Shown here one piece after another: positions 50,201 through 62,200 of a stretch of 64,000 nucleotides of DNA. This DNA is from Nilaparvata lugens. Its lineage: Eukaryota; Arthropoda; Insecta; Hemiptera; Delphacidae. Positions within the stretch are counted from its first letter, which is position 1; each line of letters starts with the position of its first letter. The stretch covers positions 38,800,368 through 38,864,367 of the forward strand of contig NC_052507.1 in NCBI RefSeq assembly GCF_014356525.2, given 5' to 3'. A program made the translations under genes and the position numbers. The notes under the pieces were generated by a model, which was given only the letters and a program-made list of their open reading frames with translations, was not told the DNA's origin and did no database searches.

Positions 50201-53200
50201 GACACCTCGTTTCAACAAACTCTGTGCGAAAAAAACAAGCTTATCCTTCACAATGACGCTCTTTGTATTGTTAATTTCTATGAGAAACAAAAATAACAAC
50301 TATGTACTAAAGTAGCTGTAGTACCTGAATAAATTATTTTAATTGTTTGTATAGAATTTGTTGTTTTATTATCATTGAAACTATTGCAACATTGGGGTAT
50401 GTATAGCATGTGCAAAACTCAACTAAATAAATATTGAGTGTAAAATATGTAGTTTTATACGTACATATACGTATATGTACAAAATGTATAGTAGTCTATG
50501 CTTATACATGTAGGGGGTCCGGCTTACAGCTGAATTATGCAGGGGAGGGGCGTGAAGTAAAAAGTTTGAGAACCACTGACCTAAATAGTTTTCCGAGCTG
50601 ACAAACCATAAGAATTTCTCAAACCAGAACACTTTCCTGGCCTTATTGATGTTGGTGATAGCTTGTACTTCTTTGAGCGTTTGTTTGGTCTTTTTCTCGG
50701 CTGATTTCAATGCCTTGCCTTGTGACTCAATAGTTTTCTGTTGCTTTTTGGCTGCCATTTTTTTCTGGTCGTAGAACCTGCATAAGACAAAGACAATTTA
50801 ATAAAATATTTCAATTCAATTCAATTCAAAAAATAATTTATTCCGCACAACATAATATTATTACAAAACATTGTACCATCTAACAATACAAAAAAATACT
50901 AATGAAAATTATATGTTTTGCTTCAGATGACAAAACATAAAGCGAAATAAATATGAGCACACCTAGGCATAAGCCCTATTGGAGTGCACTTCTCTTAAAA
51001 TAAAATAAATTTAAAGACTAGAGTAGTAGGACCGCTACGCTCTACACATGAAATAAACTTTATTTATGTGAAAATAATTAATTATAAATTTACCAGTGTT
51101 ACGGTCTTCATAATGCGTATTATACAGGTCTTCATAATCTATTATAACAATTGTAATGTTATTGAATGAATTTTCATGGAAAAAATTAAGTTAAATGGAA
51201 AAAATAATATAGTAAAATAAATAAAATTATTCAAAAATGTTTTTAGTGGACAGCGAATTAAATTATGAAAACAGAAAGACAGGGAAAAAACCACTGACTC
51301 AAGAATAAGATTATACTGCCTAATATTTATACTAATGTACAATCCTCAAAAAAGATTCACAGTCATTCAATGTGAACAGATAGAACTTCAAACTTTTAAG
51401 AAATATATTGAATGGGACTGAGGTATTAAATTTTCTTGAAATTAAATTAAACATTCTAGGTGCATTGAAAGAAAATGAATGTTGAAAAATTGTTAAATTA
51501 GATTGGGGAACTTGAACTAAAACCCGTCTGAAGTCATATCTGATATCCCGAGTAAGATTTGCGTTGAGGCTTCTTAGAAAGAATAGCTTTAGTACTTTGA
51601 AAACATAGAGATTTCTGATTGGAAGTATCTTAAGCTGAAAAAAGAGTGGCCAAGAATGATCAGTTCTGAGTGATCTGGTAATTATACGTATAAATGATTT
51701 TTGAAAAATAATTATGGGATTCAGTGTTGTGACATAGGTTCCACCCCACAAAACAATACCATAGCTCATACGAGAGTTAATAAGTGCATGGTAAGCATTC
51801 AATAATACACGTGTAGGACACAAATCACGTAGCATGTAAAAGCTCCTTATTCCTCTACAGAACTCCTTTTTCAATTTCGCCACATGATTTTTCCAAGACA
51901 ATAAAGAGTCGATAACTAAACCTAAGTATTTAAAAGTATTCACAATGTTAATTGTTAGACAGTTACAGTTATTAACAACAGAGCAGGAATAGCTATGATA
52001 ACACAGATCTGCATCAAAAAATAAATTTCCCCTCAAGTTAAAGATCATGTACTTAGTTTTTTCACTTAAAACCATGAAATTTTTGCTGAACCAATAATTC
52101 AAGACTCTTAAATCAGCGCTCATTCTTGTGTATATTGTATTGCATGCTACATCTGAATATGTGAGTGCAGTATCATCTGCAAAAGCAGTCAACCTTCCAT
52201 TCAATTTTGCATCACATAAATCATTTATATAAACAAGAAATAGAATAGGTCCCAAGACTGAACCTTGGGGCACACCATAATCTATATTCTTGAAACTACT
52301 GTAGCATCCCCCTACCCTCACACACTGCTTTCTGTTTCGAAGATAGCTATGAAACCACTTGTATGGTAAGCCTCGTACCCCAGCTGCATATAACTTATTT
52401 AATAAAATTGAATGATCCACTGTATCAAAGGCTTTAGTGATATCTAGATATAATGCTGAACATTTTTTACCCTCATTTATACTCTCATAGATATCCTCAA
52501 AAAATGAAACTAAAGCATCTTCGGTACTCAGGCCCTCTCTGAAACCAAATTGATTTTTACTAAAATAATCTATTTTTTTGAAAAAACCTATCAATCTAAT
52601 TTTTATAATCTTTTCAAAAATCTTGGTGAAAACTGACAATAGAGATATTGGACGGTAACAATTTGGTTTCTCTCTGCTGCCCTGTTTGAAAAGTGGGATT
52701 ACAATAGCAACCTTCAAGCAGTCAGGGAATTCACCACTCATCATGCTCCAATTAAAAAGCCTACTCAAAACACCAGCAATCTGAATGGAAATTCTCTTAA
52801 CAATGTAACTGCTTATATTGTCAAACCCGGGAGCTTTATTGTTTTTCAAACCGGCTATTATCTTGAGAATTTCAGTTTCATTAGTGGGAATGAAAAACAA
52901 GGAATGCAAAATATTTTTATACTTGAAATGGGAATTAAATACTGCATTATTCTCTACATTAATAATTGAATGTCTTAACTGATGCGGTATTTTAATGAAA
53001 AATGAATTAAACTCTGTAGCAATACGTTTTTTATCAGTGATTGTCTCTGAATTGATTTCTAAACTTATAACATCATGCTTTGATTCCCGATCTCCTATCA
53101 AGCTGTTTACTATTCTCCATTGAGTTTTTAAATTACCTGAGCAATTATCAAATTTTTTCAAGTAGTACTGCTCTTTTGCTTTTCTCAGATCGGATTTTAA

Positions 53201-56200
53201 TTTATTTCTGAATGTTCTGTAATATTCTTTCAAATTTAAATCATGTGGTCTTGAAATCGTAAGTTTGTACAGTTTTTTCCTTCTATTGATTCCTTTAAAT
53301 AAATAGTCAGAAATCCATGGAGTTAATTTATTATTGATAAGAACACTTTTTCGGGGTCTACTGCATTTACACTTATCTATTGAGTCTGATAATAGCTTGG
53401 TGAACGAATCGAAAGCAGCTGAGACGGAGTTCTTATCTAAGACGCTCTCCCATTGCAAACTTTGTAACTCTACTTTCAGCTGATCGAAATCAATCACAAG
53501 GCTGCTTCTTTCCGTGGCATCTTTAACATGATAACGTTTTCTTATATCTAGCTCTAGACGTACCATTGAATGGTCAGTAATTCCAAGGTGCAGTACTATA
53601 GCATTGTAATCAACTAATTGTTTTATTTGGTTGAATCGGATGAAACAATGATCTAAACAACTCTGACTATCACCAACTATTCTTGTAGGCTCATTTATAA
53701 GGCAGTCTAATCCGTGGCTAGCCATCTGGCTAAGATAAGAATCAGCTACTCTATCATCAAGCAGTAAATTGCAATTTATATCTCCGGTGAAAATAATATT
53801 CTTTCCTTTTAGAGAAGCTATCATGCAATCGATATCATCGAGAAATTCCTGTATCGGAATACTATGTAAACGGTAAACTGCCAAAACAATGAATTCAATG
53901 TTATCATCACAACAATTAAGCTGCAAACAGTCGGCTGACCGCTTATCTGAGCTACCTAAAATGCTACATCTGTATAGTGATTTGGCGTAAACTATTACCC
54001 CTCCGGCTCGATAGTTATCATTACAACAACCATAAGCATTGTAACCATCAATTCGAAACAAGTTTATCTCATCGGTAGATATCCATACTTCAGTTAGTAT
54101 TATAAAGTCCGGAGACATTTCAAAGTTATTTAATTCAACTAAAAACAAATCAAAATTTTGCCTTAGGCTACGGATATTCTGATTTATAAAAACTAGAACA
54201 TGATTAGAATCAGACATTGAAAGAATGTGACAAATTTTATTATTACTGTAGAATGAACTGATACTAAGAACTTTGTTTTTATACTCATTCTGTGAGCTTG
54301 CCTTCTAGCAATAAAGACAGAGATTGATATTGTTTCCAATTTAGTAATAGAGAGATTAAGAATATAAGTAGTAGGCTACTGTACGAGGAAAAAGTAAATA
54401 AGGGCAGAAAAAGACTTTGAAGATTGAAAACCTAGAGGAAGCTTTAATTATATTGGAAATATTACAGTTGTTGAGTCACCCCTCAGTTCAACTTCAACTA
54501 GAGTGCAGTGTCTTGTTTCAAATATTTTTTGTGTTTTTTATAATATTATTAAGTTTTATCTGTTCATTTAGTTTTGTAAAAGTTTTATTCCCGTTTCTAA
54601 TTCCTTATTACCTGTCATTATTTTATTAAGTCTCTATTTTATTATTTATTTTAAGTCTTTTATTGAATTAGAAGATGCCAACTTATTTAAGCTCCTTGAT
54701 CAAGGATTAGGCTACTCTTATTGTGTGTTATGGGAAATGATCAACTATGAATCATCTGAACCCCATTATATGAATGAAATTTATTGTATCTAACATCCAG
54801 TTACTTTGCTGCTTCAATATATGTATGGTGGTTGATAAGTAGAGTGAACAGTACTGTTTAAACTTCACCACGTCATCAAATAAGAAGTAATTCTTTCCTA
54901 TTCTATTTTTGACCGAAGCGAAGCTGAGGTCTTAGTTTCGACTCGATCGGCTTTTGTCTGATTGTTTGTACCGCAGTTACAGTCGCAGTTATTGTCCGAT
55001 TTGGATGAAATTTGGTAAGCAAGTTCTTTGAAACAAGGGGCAGAAACGCATGTGTAACGATTTTTGGTAAAACCTCCGGTTTTTTTGTAATATTTAAAAA
55101 AACCGTAGACTAACATCAAAAGTTACTTTTTCGTATCTTTGAAGATACAGAGAGCAATTCATGTTCCTACTATTTTAGTTGTAGACAATATTTAACATCA
55201 TAAACATTTCTTTAATCTCCAACTTCTTTTATTCATAACTATCAGTTATTATTTTAGTTATTTTTTAACTGAATTTTCAGTTTATCAGGTACAACAAATA
55301 TTGTAATGTATGCATTTTTGTGTGGCTCTACAGTGTCAAGTCTTTTGTTTTCCTTTTGGTATGAGATCGGGAACCGATTTGTGAGCATTAACATTCTGCA
55401 TAGGCATAACAAGCCATAACATTGAATTCACTTTTCATGAAAAACATCATTAGCAACCTCCTGTCATTGTCACCAACAAACCCATCTTATTTAGAATCAT
55501 TTTCCGTCACACCATCGTCTGTGAGACGATTCATCATCTAAATTGCCTACTGCATATTCCATTTTTCCGTCAGTTGACCGATTTCTTATAATTAATTATT
55601 AGAAAAGTTGTAATATATGTTTATATTGAAAATATGGAGACGATATGAAGGTACCTCCTTGATAAGTTCGGTGTCCCTGCAAGCAGTGTCTCTAGCACTT
55701 TCAATGGAGAAAATAATAGATAACATGGCTTAATCTTCACAATATACTGTACTTACTGTACTGGCCCTTCTCATTAGATTGAAAGTTGTATTCATGAGCG
55801 AGGTCTACTGTTCGCAGAACTACTAGTAATATTTTGTATAAATAATCATTGATGAATGGTAATTTTTATTAGGACTACATGATAAATAATATGATTTATA
55901 TGAAATTCACAGTACAGTACCTTTTGGCATTGGCAAACGCTCCAAGGTCAAGATCTATATCAATCATCATTGGCTTCAATTTTGAATCGTCATCACTATC
56001 CTCATCGTCATCAGACGTATTGCCGACATAAGGGTCGCTGCAATTGAATAATTATGAATTATTGAAATGGAATAAAAATGATCCAGTACATATTTTATAG
56101 TTTATTAATACCTAACATGTTTTGATCTCATTAGAACCATTTTCAAAGGGTACTGGATGATTTTTATTTCATTTCAATAATTGTAGTAGCCCTATAAAGG

Positions 56201-59200
56201 AAAAGTGAATGAGCATGCATAAATATTTTATTGTTTGGGCATTGATGCTTCACATATACTTCATTATTGATAGCTTCAATTAAATAGATGGTCTTGGTAG
56301 GTCGATAGCCACATTATTTTTCCATTTTACAGTACAGTCATTTGATGTTTGAATTCTCTTATTTTGATAAGTGTTTTCACCTTATTTCAGTAGGGCTCCT
56401 TATACAATCCCAGAAAACGTTGATGTGGACACCCGGAAACACCGTGTTTCCTACGAGTTTTCAAACTCTATCTTGAAATACATCAACAAGTTTTGGGAAT
56501 TCTATTGAAATAGTAGATGCTAAGTTATAGAAGTAGATGAATGAATAGATTTTTGATTGCAAACAAAAGTGTCAAGGATAGAAGAACTGAAACGGGGGTT
56601 TCACAAATGACACTTTTCGGGTTATTGAGTTCTTTTAGGGCCGTTTGCACATTGACAGTTCAAACTAAATTTCATTTTAAACTGGATTAAATCCGTATCA
56701 AGTCTCGTTTGTTATAATGTGTTTCATTTTGAGTTTAAGCCACCAGCTGATTAAATTCAGTTTAAGCTTTGACTGTGCAAACGGCCCTTAGTGTCAGCTT
56801 TCAAAATCGAGTCAATTAAAATGGAATTAGTGTCTTTTCACAATCTCAGTTTCAACCAAATTTCATTTTAAATTGGGTTAAATCCATATCAAGTTTAGTT
56901 CGTTATAATGTGGTTCTTTTCGAGTTTATACTACCAGGTGATTAAATTCAGTTCAAGCTTTGACTGTGCAAACGGCCCTTAGTCAATTAGATAAACCTCT
57001 AATAAAATGAAATGATTTGAAACTAATGACCCAGCTCGGACAGATTGGAAGCTAATGGTTCCGTTGAGACGGCTGACCTGAGCAGCAGCGTGATATGATT
57101 GATGTCGAGCTTGAGCTTCTTGATGGCAGACGCGACAGGATCCCCGCGCGCCGTGGCCTCCTTGACGAGGTCTTGGATGTCAGGCCAGGACACCTGGTTG
57201 GCCAGTGCCGATCTGATCACCAGCACCGCCTCGTCGACCAGCGCCTGGTTGCGTGTGATCAGCTCGGCGCGCTGCTTGTCCACCTCCTGCGTCTTCTCCA
57301 GCGCCTCCAGGCGCGAGCTGTGGTCCTTCTTCACGTTCTCCAGCTTTTTCATTGCGTCTTTCTCCTGCAATACGAAATTAACTCATTTTAATAAATAATA
57401 TTTAAGAAATTAACTAATGATGGAATAGAATAAAATAAAAAACCTTTATTTAATCGTACCTTAAGCAATCCTTAAAGAAGCTACTTGACAAGGTAGGTAC
57501 CATATACAAAACATGTACATTCAAATATAAATATTAAAAATATCAGTGAACGTTGTACGTTTTGTCAAATCAAGGCGAATCTGTGACGAGGCAGCTATTA
57601 GAAGGAAGGATGGTAGGAGCACATAGGAGAGGAAGACCAAGAAGGCGTTGGATTCTGGAGGTCGAGGAGGACCTATTCTCCATGAAAAAACGTGGATGGA
57701 GACTTTTAGTTAATCAGAGAACAGATTGGGGGCGTATTATACTAGGGATGGGTATCGAAAGACAAAACATCGTTGTTTTTTCACCTTAACATCGATAAGT
57801 GAAAAACATCCAACAGTAAAATCGATGAATCGCCTTACGTTATTACGGATGATACTATGAAGACTATTATCATAGCCACCTCTAATACAAGACCCTGGCC
57901 TACGATATTGCAACGTCGCAGTGTAGGTATATGGCTGGTATTTTTTAAAATCTTTTTCACCAATCATGTATTAGATACTAGGCCTACGCTGCGACGTTAC
58001 AATATCGTAGGCCGGGGCCTTGTATTAGAGGTGGCTATGCTATTATATCCTTAGAGTGACTCAGATAGTGAAAATCAATTTCTTTTTAAGTACATTCAAA
58101 AGAAAGGGACAGAGCTTTTGAAAAGTAGTTAACAATAATGAAATATTATTGATTGGCAGCAGCCAAACTGAAAGTTTATAAATTGTTTGTAGATAATAAG
58201 AATTGACGTTTAGCAAAGGAGATTGACATTTAAACTACAATTTTTATTATTATTATTATTATTAAACTAATTTAAAAAATAAAATACAATATTCTAAAAT
58301 ATTGTTTTATAGATTTGCATATTTTTTAAATAAATTATAAAATTTATTTGTCCAAATTTTATAAAGAGAATAAAGTTGAACTAATAATATTACTTTTTCA
58401 TTAAATGGATAATAAGAATAATCATATAATTTTGAATGAATAAATACTCAAAAGACATGTTAGAAACGATGAATGAATAGATTTTTATTAGTATTAATAT
58501 TAATACAGTATATGATGCTTTACACTTATTCTTTTAAAAATGATAAAACAGGGTGAAATCAATTTGATTGAAATTTAAAAAAAATAGAATTGTTTTTACT
58601 TTTCAGTTGGGAAAAACATCGGATGAACGATGTCTAGGTAAAACCATCGATAAGTGAAAAACATCGATGTTAGATGTTGAAAAACATTGATGCTTTTGAA
58701 CATCCATGTATCGATACCCATCCCTATATTATAGAGGAAACCAAGGCCCACCCAGGACTGTAGAGCTTCGAAAGTAAGTAATATCAATGAATGAGTTCTT
58801 ACAAGAATTTACTCAACTAAATATTATCATGAATTTAACTAAATAGTTGTATGCTCAGCTCTTAAAAACCCAAACCGGATATAAATAATATTGTCAGTCT
58901 GGTCTTTTTTTTTACTGAGGGTGATGCGCACATGAGCTCTAGGCTTGTGCGTGGGTTATAAGACTGATAATGAAAGATGAATGAAACTACAGTTTTTAAT
59001 GGGTTACGATCGACCGGGAAGCGATTTTACAACTCATGAATCATTAATCAGAGGAGTTGGTCAAGCGGTCACCCTTCCAATGGGAGTACCATAACGGTAA
59101 CTTTCACTTACAGTACCGTACATAGAAAAAAAGTGAAACAAAATGTATTACAACAAAATAATACATTAGTCATGAATTTTATTATGCCATATCTAAAGTA

Positions 59201-62200
59201 TGATTATTCACCAATTTTTTAAATTTCTTTTCAGTAAGTCAATAGTAAATTTATTTTCACAAGAAATATTGTAGTTTGTAAGCTAAACGTAATCACTAAA
59301 ATCAAAACGTCATTTATACTATCACAAATGACTGGAAGTTCATTGTACTCAATAGACGAAGTTTTGGTTTGTAAATATTTCAGGCCGGTGGGAATCATCA
59401 GCATACCAAACTGAAACTCAAGCATATGGCATGAGTTGTAAAAAGCTAAACATTCTTCCACTTCCAGGATTTTCATATTAGAATATCAGATTTTCATATT
59501 TAGTCATATTGAAGATAATGAGAATAATTTGATGAGAGGCTCTACAATAAAGCAGTATGAAACACTGAGGCATCCCAAACATAGATTTGATCAGCATTGA
59601 ACAAAGCACATTAGCACACTATCTGCTAAGGGAGTTTGTTGTAGACTAATCTGACATTAATCATGATTTATTAGCGAATGAATGTAAGTTTTCTATGTAT
59701 TTGTAATTCACATTGAACTAAGAAAAATTTGATAGATTTCTAACTTTTAATTTGTTTATTGTTTTATGTACAGAAATGCTTCACATATTCAATGGATTAT
59801 AAATAAAAATTCATCACATTTTCAAATTATAGTGAATAACGGTTCAAGATTGAGCTTACTTGTTGTATTGCTTTTAGATCAATCTTCTGGCTTTCCATAG
59901 TGGAGAAAAACTCATCCACCGACATATTGAAGCTGTCAAATTCCCTGATGGGCGAATTCTTGAACTGTTCAAATATATTTGGATGGAATTCGACATTGGT
60001 CATGAACTCCTCTTTACTGCCGTCAGGTTTAGGTCTCACTTCTGCTTTTTGAACAATGTAGCCCTGAAATGAATAAGGCATAGCACAACATTAGAAATCA
60101 AGTGACAACCACTTTAGAGTACACAGGGATTTGCTTTGAAAAATCGAGGAAAATGTGCAACTTGAAATGTAAAATACTGTAAGGATAGCAATCAACTCAT
60201 TATTTTTAAAAGCGGAATTATAGATCGAAGATTCCAACAATTTAGATAGATTACGTGCTAAATAAATATAATATTAAACTATTTCATGAAGTAGTCTGTG
60301 GTAGTCATGAATCCTCAAGTTATTTAGAACCACGACCGTACAAGTTTAATTTTTTTGTCAGTTGTATTTTCAATTTCTGGTTGTTTATTTTTGTATAGAG
60401 TAGGTTATATACTTGGTGATAATTTTACTATTCATTACATTCGATAAATTTTAGGCGTGATAACATGCAAGAACCACATCAAAAAATATGTTTGATCATC
60501 CATAAAAAACACAATGATTATTTCCAATTGTTAGGAATGAAAAACTAGTTATTGTTTAGTTGAGAAATTGCTATTGTGGTAATTATTCATATTGAATAAA
60601 TTACTAAGAAATTGTCAAAAACCACAGATTTATTGATACTTAGAAAGACCGGTTTCGGTTGTTACACCATTGTCAATCTCTGATAAACTGAGTTTGACAA
60701 TGGTGTAACAACCGAAACCGGTCTTTCTAAGTATCAATAAATCGGTGGTTTTTGACAACTTCTTAGTATTTTTATTTAAAAACTTGTTAGTACTTGACTT
60801 AGAGTAAAAATCTTGTACTTGAAGTGATGAAGTAGGTAGTTGGAAATATCACAATATTAGACTATTGCAATGACCCTTTTCAGTTACCTTTGACGGTGCT
60901 TTTGTTGCTTCAGTGATAATCTCTTCAGCAAGGGTGAGAGCTTTCATAAGCTTGGGAATATCCTCCATCTCGAACCCCTTGCCAACAGCACAACCAGAGG
61001 GGAATCCACTCTTCAGAAGTACATGATCAATGAGTGCTGCTCCATACGCTAAAATACCAACAATCCAACTTAGACATCGATCAAGTTACTAGATCTGCTC
61101 CACCCTTATTTTTGAACTTCATATCTTATTAACCAGACACAAATGGAGACTTCATCTTTTCAAGAAAAATTACTTTGTCATGAGCACGCAATTCCAACTA
61201 GATTACTTGAAAAAGTGATATTTTTTCATTAACAGAACAATTTATCACCGATAGAGTTTTAAAAGAATGATACAGTACCTAAGTGAGGATTCAGAATTTT
61301 CTTCAACGGCTGGCCTTTAGAAGCTTTTTGCAATATTTCCGTCAATTGTTCAAGGGTAGGTGGATCAGATTGTTGTTTGGCTCTATCAGTAGGATATTTC
61401 TCTCGCACAGCGAATCTGAATAACAAAAATCACAAAGTTAAAATAAGATACAGGAGGTTAGATACAACAGGAATTGCGTGACACAAAATAAATGAAGGTG
61501 AATCAAGAATAACTAAATAATTTTCTAGTTTAACAAAGTAATTTTTATATTAGATTCATTTAAATAGGATCCACAAAATAAATGAAGGTGAATCAAGAAT
61601 AACTAAATAATTTTCTTGTTTAACAAAGTAATTTTTATATTAGATTCATTTAAATAGGATCCGTTAATGTCTTTAATAATAATATTCATTCCAATTTGAG
61701 AAGCATTTACTTGTTAGTGTTTACTATAACTAAGTTTTGGTTTCAACTGAACTTGGTGATAGTACATATTTATTAATAAATAGTTTAATAATTAATTAAA
61801 AAATTAATATATTTTAATTACGTTATAATAAATAGTATGTATTCAATTGGACCTGATAATAATAAGATCATTAAGAAAATGGAAAAATTGTTATGAGCTA
61901 TGTAAGAATACGAACTAAATGTTACATCAACACATTGTTATTTATGTTCTGCACATGCGTTCAACTAAGATACATAGTTTTTGATCAATTTTATTGAACT
62001 TACCTAATTCTATCACCTTCAGTATGTGGACGCAAGACGTTCAAGATGGTGAGCTCATGATCGGTAAGGATAATGTTTCCCCTGTCATACAACTCAAGTA
62101 TAACATGGTAGGCAGCTTCACCGCTTCCAAATTGCAGGTCTATTATTCTGTCAACGCCCAACTGACGAAACACTTCTAAGCGTTTGTTTTTCAAATGTTT

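Larger units (their letters stand above)
57553..58770 (+). pseudogene. LINE ORF2 C-terminal fragment interrupted by a MITE
   Basis: 57560-57742 reads [20 protein letters not shown], then [20 protein letters not shown] and II, the basic C-terminal tail of a LINE ORF2. The MITE at 57743-58726 splits it. The tail resumes after the duplicated TATTATA as [13 protein letters not shown], a typical end for such ORFs. AT-rich likely 3' UTR continues to about 59100 (GATGCGCACATGAGCTCTAG). Confidence 0.72.

Noticed and set aside
49935..50315. A single 126-aa plus-strand gene
   Set aside because: Only the part after 50106 is real hAT transposase text; the first half is antisense of the LINE RT.
54417..54629. 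70-aa hydrophobic ORF as a possible LINE ORF1 or membrane peptide
   Set aside because: Opposite strand to the LINE and AT-driven Phe/Leu/Ile content; no support.
57095..57398. Two plus-strand ORFs opposite a NEMF exon
   Set aside because: Antisense openness from the GC-rich third positions of the exon.
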